Shown here piece after piece: positions 32,830 through 37,764 of a DNA stretch of 37,764 bases. Location: contig MENI01000087.1 of the NCBI GenBank assembly GCA_001768195.1, positions 759 through 38,522 on the forward strand, read 5' to 3'. A program made the position numbers and the translations under genes. The stretch comes from Bacteroidetes bacterium GWA2_40_15. Its GTDB lineage: Bacteria > Bacteroidota > Bacteroidia > Bacteroidales > VadinHA17. The notes below the pieces were generated by a model. The model did not search any database, was not told the DNA's origin, and saw nothing but the letters and a program-made list of their open reading frames with translations. Within the stretch, counting starts at the first letter, position 1; each line of letters opens with the position of its first letter.

Positions 32830-33798
32830 TTAAATAAAAGGGAGCATAAGATTGACATTATGCTTTTTTCTTCTGTGAATTTCACGATAGGTGCAGAACA
32901 TGCACATCCGGTAAAAGACAAAGAGAGAAAGTGATATTTTGGTTGAGTCAAGCCTTATCTCCATCCTCTCCCGGTAACGGATAAAAATGCCTGCTAAAAT
33001 CAGGGTCACTCTCATAAAGCTAAACTTCCTGTAATACCGGAGCATTGAAACAGTTTCTGTAAATGCCCGTTTATCAGTGACTTTATCATACAACTTACTG
33101 AGATTCTCAACCCCAAGTTTTGTTTTATCAAGGAAATCCTTGTTTGATTCCAGTCCCTCATGGATCAGGCCGTTGTCGATGTGAAGGATATTGATTCCGG
33201 CTTTTTTCAGCTGATAGCTCAGCAGAGTATCTTCATGCCCATATTGTTTCAGCTCTTCATTGAACCTTATCCTTGAAAATACCGACTTTTCAATAAGAAC
33301 ATTGAAAGTTGAGAAACCAGCATGTGGGTGTTTATTTCTCTCAGAGGCTTTTTTCTGTTCCTTCCATTTTCCGTATTTCCACCGCAGAAGTTTATCAGGA
33401 TCTCCGGGTGGACTTTCAGGATAAATGATCCCTCCGCAGACTACTTTAGCTACGGCCATTGATGGAATATATTTTGAGATATAGGCTTCGGCGGTACCTG
33501 GTACCATAGTATCTGCATCTATGAACAGAAGATAGTTCCCGGCAGCCTCAACAGCCAACCTGTTACGTATTGCAGCCCGGCCAATATTCTTTCCAGATGA
33601 GATAACCCTGACTCCCTCTCCTTCAAGAGCCCTGTATTTTTCAAGGTATTCCGGTGATGATCCATCATCGCCTATAAGTATTTCGCAGAATTCAGGAACT
33701 TTTCCCAATGCATTTCGCATGCTGTGTACAAGTGCAACGATGTCGTAGTCAAAGACCGGAATGAGCAAAGAGATCTTTATTAGCTGTCCATTGTTCAT
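32830..33798 (-). CDS. Family 2 glycosyltransferase
   Basis: The 322-residue GT-A enzyme shows KISLLIPVFDYDIVALV (about 8-24), ILIGDDGSS (about 40-48, UDP-sugar site), GRAAIRNRLAVEAAGNYLLF and the DxD motif FIDAD (about 92-96). A later acidic EDT in YGHEDTLLSYQL (about 185-196) is a typical catalytic-base region. No long transmembrane helix is present except a weak one near 265-283. I chose ATG 33798; the further-upstream TTG at 33813 would add five residues and lies inside the promoter box. The acceptor is unknown and there is no polysaccharide locus nearby. It probably adds one sugar to a glycolipid or glycoprotein. Confidence 0.85.
   Translation of the reverse strand: MNNGQLIKISLLIPVFDYDIVALVHSMRNALGKVPEFCEILIGDDGSSPEYLEKYRALEGEGVRVISSGKNIGRAAIRNRLAVEAAGNYLLFIDADTMVPGTAEAYISKYIPSMAVAKVVCGGIIYPESPPGDPDKLLRWKYGKWKEQKKASERNKHPHAGFSTFNVLIEKSVFSRIRFNEELKQYGHEDTLLSYQLKKAGINILHIDNGLIHEGLESNKDFLDKTKLGVENLSKLYDKVTDKRAFTETVSMLRYYRKFSFMRVTLILAGIFIRYRERMEIRLDSTKISLSLFVFYRMCMFCTYREIHRRKKHNVNLMLPFI
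32844..32869 (+). terminator. Possible intrinsic terminator for comB
   Basis: GCATAA (32844-32849) pairs with TTATGC (32858-32863) around an 8-base loop and is followed by six T. It lies 85 bases past the comB stop, inside the last codons of the converging glycosyltransferase gene. The stem is short and A+T-rich, so strength is doubtful. Confidence 0.4.
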
Positions 33799-33802
33799 AC
33801 TC

Positions 33803-33833
33803 CAAAAGTACAATATATTTTCTAAATATTAAA
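33803..33833 (-). promoter_or_regulatory. Promoter of the glycosyltransferase gene, possibly leaderless
   Basis: On the minus strand TACTTTTG (33803-33810) is an exact -7 match, and 19 bases upstream is TTTA (33830-33833), one mismatch from TTTG. Only four bases separate the -7 box from the ATG at 33798, so transcription would begin at or next to the start codon. Confidence 0.5.
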
Positions 33834-33842
33834 TGGACAATC

Positions 33843-33873
33843 TTTGGCAGAGAAATTGCAATAACTAATTTTG
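33843..33873 (+). promoter_or_regulatory. Consensus Bacteroidetes promoter of the TlpA-like gene
   Basis: TTTG (33843-33846), a 19-base spacer and TAATTTTG (33866-33873) match the -33/-7 consensus without mismatch. Transcription should start near 33878, 17-20 bases before the two candidate ATGs. It is the best promoter match that I found in the window. Confidence 0.7.
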
Positions 33874-33894
33874 CAGATACAGTTAATACTCCTT

Positions 33895-35316
33895 ATGATG
33901 AGAAATTTGCTTCTGTTAATATTCATCTTACTATATCCGAATTTGATTTTCAGCCAGTTAAAGCCGGGATATGAGATTAACCTGACAATAAATGGCTTAA
34001 GGGATTCTTCTGTTTATCTTGCCTATCACCTTGGTGATAAGCAGTATATTCAGGATACCATTATTCTCGACGGAAATGGGAAGACTGTGATTAAAGGAGA
34101 TGCTGCATTACCTCAGGGTATTTACATGGTAGTCCTTCCCGGAAGGACTTATTTTGAAATTCTGATGTCATCCGATCAGTTCTTTAGTGTAAGCTGTTCA
34201 TTTAAAGATTATTTCAATACACTGAAATTTGAAGGTTCTGATGAGAATACAGCATTTGTCGCGTATCAGAAAAAGTGGGGTTTACTTCAGGAACAAATGT
34301 CATCACTGACAAAGAGAGTTCAGGCCAGCAAGGAGAACCAGGATTCGGTTAAGATTATTACTTCAGCCCGGCTGGCACAGGAAAAAGCAATGAAAGAGTA
34401 CCTCAACAATGTAGTCGCTTCAAATAAAGGAAACATGCTGGCAGTACTTGTCAAAGCTATTTTGCCACCTGAAATTCCAGAATTTAGTATACCGGCAGGA
34501 GTTAAGAATCCTGATTCTTTAAAATGGGTGTTGAATTATAACTACAATAAGGATCATTTCTTTGATAATATTGATTTTAATGATGAACGACTTATCAGAA
34601 CTCCTATCCTGCATTCAAAACTGAATACTTTCTTTGCAAATGTTGTCATTCAGGCACCGGATTCAATAAATAAGGAGATTGACATAATTATAGATAAATG
34701 CAAAAAAAACTATAAAATCTTTCAATTTGTATCAGTCTATCTGTTTAATCACTTCAGGACAAGCGAGATTATGGGGCATGATGCTGTGATGGTAAAACTT
34801 GCTGATGATATTTATCTTTCCGGAAAAGCCGATTGGGTGTCGAAGGAGTTTAAGGATGACCTGAGAAAACAGATTGAACTAATCAGACCAAATCTTATAG
34901 GGAAGAAAGCACAGAATCTCGTCATGGATTCTTATAAGGGGATATTTGTCTCACTATACGATATTGAAAAGGAGTTCACAATTCTTTATTTCTGGGAACC
35001 TGATTGCGGGCATTGCAAAGAATCCACTCCAAAACTTAAGGAGTTCTACGAAAAGGCAAAGATTGACAACATTGAGATTTTTGCGGTATGTACAACTGCA
35101 GATAAAGAAAAATGGGCGAAGTATATTGATGAGAATAAGCTGACCTGGATTAACGGATGGGATCCAAAGAGAGGTTCGCATTTCGATTATTATTTCAATG
35201 TTCAGTCAACACCGATGGTTTACATTCTTGATAAAGACAAAAAGATCATAGCCAAAAAACTTTCAGTGGAGAATATCGGCTCATTCATTGATAATTACAG
35301 AAAATATTTCAGGTAA
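33895..35316 (+). CDS. TlpA-like thioredoxin-fold lipoprotein/periplasmic protein with DUF4369-type N-terminus
   Basis: From the ATG at 33895 the product has 473 residues; a second ATG follows at 33898. A signal peptide ends near LIFSQ (about residue 21). A beta-rich domain of about 90 residues (YEINLTINGLRDSSVYLAYH onward) resembles DUF4369, and a helical middle part follows. The C-terminal thioredoxin-like domain (about 335-473) has the redox motif WEPDCGHC (C371 and C374) and cis-proline TPMVY. Such proteins are common in Bacteroidetes as periplasmic thiol:disulfide oxidoreductases, often for cytochrome or stress functions. The upstream TTG at 33871 is not a credible start, because it overlaps the -7 box. 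It converges with the ABC ATPase gene with 4 bases between. Confidence 0.88.
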   Translation: MMRNLLLLIFILLYPNLIFSQLKPGYEINLTINGLRDSSVYLAYHLGDKQYIQDTIILDGNGKTVIKGDAALPQGIYMVVLPGRTYFEILMSSDQFFSVSCSFKDYFNTLKFEGSDENTAFVAYQKKWGLLQEQMSSLTKRVQASKENQDSVKIITSARLAQEKAMKEYLNNVVASNKGNMLAVLVKAILPPEIPEFSIPAGVKNPDSLKWVLNYNYNKDHFFDNIDFNDERLIRTPILHSKLNTFFANVVIQAPDSINKEIDIIIDKCKKNYKIFQFVSVYLFNHFRTSEIMGHDAVMVKLADDIYLSGKADWVSKEFKDDLRKQIELIRPNLIGKKAQNLVMDSYKGIFVSLYDIEKEFTILYFWEPDCGHCKESTPKLKEFYEKAKIDNIEIFAVCTTADKEKWAKYIDENKLTWINGWDPKRGSHFDYYFNVQSTPMVYILDKDKKIIAKKLSVENIGSFIDNYRKYFR

Positions 35317-35320
35317 CAGA

Positions 35321-36331
35321 TTATTCCTCAATAGTCAATTTTCCAACCAGTTCATAGATTGATCTGCATTCCACAATTGATCCTTGTGACACCAGCATCC
35401 AGTTTATGCTATCCCCTGAAGGAATAATTATAAATGTATCTGTTTTTTCCTCTGACACGACAAATCCGGCTCTCATAACAGCCTTTTCTGTCCAGTGCCG
35501 AAGTATCCCCTCCCCTTTTATGTATATACTTCCTTTCTCATCACTCCTGAAAGTGAAGGTCCCCTGATCTGAATTATACCGGAGATTGGATGAATCAAAA
35601 ATATGATCAAAATCACCCCTGATCATAAGATCTTCGGGTGCTCCTTCCATCAGTTCCATTCCGGTGATCAGCCAAATTTTGTCTGCCTGGCTGATAGCCA
35701 TTTGAAGGTCGTGTGTTGAAAAAATAATTGTTTTGCCCGCTGTTTTAGCAAGATTATTCATAAGATGCAGTATTTCATATTTACTGCCAATATCCAGGAA
35801 TGCGGTAGGTTCGTCCATTACCATCAAACCGGTGTCCTGTGCAAGTATTCTTGCAATCATTGCCCTCTGGCGTTCTCCATCAGAAAGTTCAGCGATATAT
35901 CTCGAGCAGAATGGCATCATACCGGTTTTCATGATTGCATCCATAATGAAAGAGTTATTTTCATTGTTGATTCTTCCTGTCCAGTCTGTATACGGAAACC
36001 TTCCGAGTGCAACAAGATCATAAACACTCATATTGCTTGCTCTGACAGTTTCAGTTGAGATATAACCTACTTTCCTTGCCAGTTCCAGCCTGGAGTGGTT
36101 GAGTATATTTTTACCTTCATAACATATTTCACCGCCGAGTGATGCCTGAAGTCCTGTAATTGTACGCAGGAGAGTGCTCTTTCCGGCGCCATTCTTCCCA
36201 ATAATGGCTATAAGCTCTCCCTTGCGTGCAGTTGCATTAAGGTCCTGTAATACCACCTTCTCACCATTGCCAGCTTTATACCCAATTTTCAAAGCACTAA
36301 TAGTCAGTATTATTTCATCTCTTAACTTCAT
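35321..36331 (-). CDS. ABC importer ATP-binding protein, FecE/BtuD type
   Basis: The 336-residue ATPase has Walker A GKNGAGKST (about 40-48), the Q-loop near ISTET, signature LSDGERQRAM (about 143-152), Walker B GLMVMDEPTAFLD (about 160-172) and the switch histidine in STHD (about 197-200). About 90 residues follow the usual end of the domain (NLRYNSDQGTFTF through ELVGKLTIEE). A C-terminal extension of this sort is seen in other Bacteroidetes FecE-like proteins as I recall, and may be regulatory. The ATG overlaps the permease stop as TGATG; the GTG one codon earlier is less likely. It should drive uptake of iron-siderophore, haem or cobalamin. Confidence 0.92.
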   Translation of the reverse strand: MKLRDEIILTISALKIGYKAGNGEKVVLQDLNATARKGELIAIIGKNGAGKSTLLRTITGLQASLGGEICYEGKNILNHSRLELARKVGYISTETVRASNMSVYDLVALGRFPYTDWTGRINNENNSFIMDAIMKTGMMPFCSRYIAELSDGERQRAMIARILAQDTGLMVMDEPTAFLDIGSKYEILHLMNNLAKTAGKTIIFSTHDLQMAISQADKIWLITGMELMEGAPEDLMIRGDFDHIFDSSNLRYNSDQGTFTFRSDEKGSIYIKGEGILRHWTEKAVMRAGFVVSEEKTDTFIIIPSGDSINWMLVSQGSIVECRSIYELVGKLTIEE

Positions 36332-37440
36332 CACCAGACTCCTGAGTATTTACGGTTTCGCAGTATGACCCAGATCACAACCGGAATTCCAATAAGCGCT
36401 GTTACAGCATTCAGCGGCAGAACTTTTTCAGATCCCGGGAGCTGTGAGATAATGTCGCTTACAAGCATTACAGAGCCTCCTAAGAGGATTGTACCCGGTA
36501 TAAGAATTTTGTGATCGGAAGTTTTGAACAGAATCCTTGCCATATGAGGTACCGCGATCCCGATAAAACCTATCGGACCGCAGAATGCAGTCACACTTCC
36601 GGCAAGTATGCTGGTACAGGTAAAGATTATTATTCTTGCAAATTTCACATTCAAGCCAATACTTCCGGCATAATTCTCTCCAAGCAACAGTGCATTCAGA
36701 ATCTTGGACGATGCGAGGCTCAGTATGATCCCTGTAAGTACAGAAATTACCAGAACATTCAACTGGTCTGATGTCAGATTTCCCAGGCTGCCCATAGTCC
36801 AGATGACATATGCTTTCAACAACGATTCACTGCTGAAATACTGCATAATGACAACAATGGCTGAGATCCCGCTTGACAGCATAATTCCAAGAATTAAGAT
36901 GGTCATAATATCTTTGATACGGATCGCGATAAAAACGATTATCATCATTATAACACCGGCACCGGCCCAGGATGAAGCAACAAGAATCCAGTTGCCGAAA
37001 CCTTTGATTGTATCAGCCGACATATTCACTGAAAATCCAAGTATTACAAAAGCAACCCCCAGGCTTGCACCAGAGGTAATGCCGAGTACATCGGGTCCGG
37101 CCATCGGATTCCGGAAGATGGTCTGCATCTGCAAACCACTCAGTGAAAGCCCTATTCCAACAGTAAGTGCAGTGATTGCCTTGGGTAACCTGAATTTGTA
37201 AACGATTGTTTCGAGATGCCCCTGTTTGTCAGAAAAGAATGCTCTTATGACATCTGCCGCGCTTAAGCTTACTGAACCGAGGAATAGATCAAGGATAAAG
37301 AAGAGCGCAACCAGGAATATAAGTATCACAAAAATAGTTTTTTGCTGCTTTAGTGATGACAGTAAGGTCTCCTTCTTTATATTAATTATCTGTTCCAAGA
37401 GTGAAGTTTCAGTTAATTTTCCTGTAGAAGAAAAGTTCAT
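36331..37440 (-). CDS. ABC importer permease, FecCD/BtuC family
   Basis: The 369-residue FecCD permease has nine to ten helices. Family motifs are RLPKAITALTVGIGLSLSG (about 80-98), MQTIFRNPMAGPDVLGITSG (about 101-120) and FCGPIGFIGIAVPHMAR (about 287-303). I chose the ATG at 37440 because it gives a normal cytoplasmic N-terminus and only a 32-base overlap with the binding-protein gene; an ATG at 37476 would add 12 residues. With the ATPase and binding protein it forms a type II importer. Substrate classes for this family are siderophores, haem and cobalamin, and the sequence does not choose among them. Confidence 0.93.
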   Translation of the reverse strand: MNFSSTGKLTETSLLEQIINIKKETLLSSLKQQKTIFVILIFLVALFFILDLFLGSVSLSAADVIRAFFSDKQGHLETIVYKFRLPKAITALTVGIGLSLSGLQMQTIFRNPMAGPDVLGITSGASLGVAFVILGFSVNMSADTIKGFGNWILVASSWAGAGVIMMIIVFIAIRIKDIMTILILGIMLSSGISAIVVIMQYFSSESLLKAYVIWTMGSLGNLTSDQLNVLVISVLTGIILSLASSKILNALLLGENYAGSIGLNVKFARIIIFTCTSILAGSVTAFCGPIGFIGIAVPHMARILFKTSDHKILIPGTILLGGSVMLVSDIISQLPGSEKVLPLNAVTALIGIPVVIWVILRNRKYSGVW

Positions 37441-37764
37441 GTTCCGGGAAAAGATCAGGATGCAGAATTGATGCAATATCCTTCAGAATTATATGTGGGC
37501 TGAGAGTTCCGCTTTCCCAGTAGTCGTTGCCTCCTCCGCGTGTTATCCTTTTATTGTTATTATAAAGGTTGTTGTTCTTAAAGCTCTTAAGATCTGCAAG
37601 GCGTTTATCAACCAGCGATATCTCATCTGATCTGGTAACGGTTCCGATATTCAACCAATAGTCTGCATCGAGCGCAGCAATATAGACATTTTCCAATCCA
37701 TATGGCATTGATAAAGAAGATGTTGTATTTCTCCAGAGGTAATTGCCCCCCGCATCCTGAATCA
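37409..37764 (-). CDS. ABC importer substrate-binding protein, partial (C-terminal)
   Basis: The frame is open through the right edge, so the N-terminal part (signal, lipobox, first lobe) is outside the window. An ATG at 37708 is internal; upstream codons continue as GGNYLWRNTTSSLSMPYG. The visible 118 residues are the end of a FecB/BtuF-type protein. They include ENVYIAALDADYWLNIG, RLADLKSFKNNNLYNNN, GGGNDYWESGTLSPHIILKD and the final LFPEHELFFYRKIN. The GGNDYWESG stretch is characteristic of a Bacteroidetes subgroup in my recollection. It is the first gene of the importer operon and overlaps the permease gene by 32 bases. Confidence 0.88.
   Translation of the reverse strand, partial: IQDAGGNYLWRNTTSSLSMPYGLENVYIAALDADYWLNIGTVTRSDEISLVDKRLADLKSFKNNNLYNNNKRITRGGGNDYWESGTLSPHIILKDIASILHPDLFPEHELFFYRKIN

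Noticed and set aside
36704-37201. 165-codon plus-strand frame opposite the FecCD permease
   Set aside because: It is the antisense of conserved permease helices, and its composition is explained by the sense codons.

Overview
The window looks like chromosome from a Bacteroidetes bacterium (class Bacteroidia, possibly a Marinilabiliales/Prolixibacteraceae-type lineage; this is inferred from content, not from a marker gene). The grounds are a complete Bat aerotolerance operon, a DUF4105/Lnb-type membrane protein, a TlpA-like protein with a DUF4369-type N-terminus, lipoproteins with Bacteroidetes-style lipoboxes, A+T-rich spacers, weak use of Shine-Dalgarno sites, and several matches to the Bacteroides promoter (-33 TTTG, -7 TAnnTTTG).

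Layout. Positions 1-1046 hold the 3' part of an NtrC-type sigma-54 regulator whose frame is open at the left edge. Positions 1444-6232 form a plus-strand run: a lysine 2,3-aminomutase-type radical SAM enzyme, two different D-Ala-D-Ala-ligase-like ATP-grasp enzymes, a GNAT acetyltransferase, a DUF486 membrane protein and uracil-DNA glycosylase. The first four look like a small-molecule pathway that makes beta-lysine, ligates it and acylates it. This is the best candidate here for an undescribed system. Positions 6240-8278 (minus) hold an intact Cys/Met-metabolism PLP enzyme directly downstream of a collapsed dmsABC-type molybdoenzyme operon; all three dms genes keep terminal pieces but have lost their interiors. 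Positions 8275-17414 (minus) hold a small lipoprotein gene and a nine-gene Bat operon: MoxR ATPase, small secreted protein, DUF58, Bat-associated membrane protein, then BatA, B, C, D and E. Upstream is a DUF4105/Lnb-like protein.

Positions 18961-23075 (plus) encode a GH-A-like lipoprotein, an inositol-monophosphatase-type enzyme, a carbohydrate-esterase-like gene that has lost its catalytic-serine region, an M50 protease and protein-isoaspartate methyltransferase. A 164-bp element with perfect 19-bp terminal inverted repeats starts on the base after the pcm stop codon. Next comes a cysteine-patterned LRR lipoprotein gene, which lies between a tRNA 3'-end fragment and an intact tRNA-Arg(TCT); a 5' tRNA fragment lies on the other side of the tRNA. 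This resembles the scar of a tRNA-targeted insertion.

Positions 24895-29447 (minus) encode an AraC regulator followed by two tandem fused LeuC-LeuD hydro-lyases of unknown substrate. The rest contains a BioG-like esterase, a YihY/BrkB membrane protein, a ComB-like phosphatase, a family 2 glycosyltransferase, a TlpA-like thioredoxin protein, and a minus-strand BtuFCD/FecBCD-type ABC importer whose binding-protein gene runs off the right edge.

All family calls were made by reading the translated sequence and comparing it with families from memory. No database search was run.
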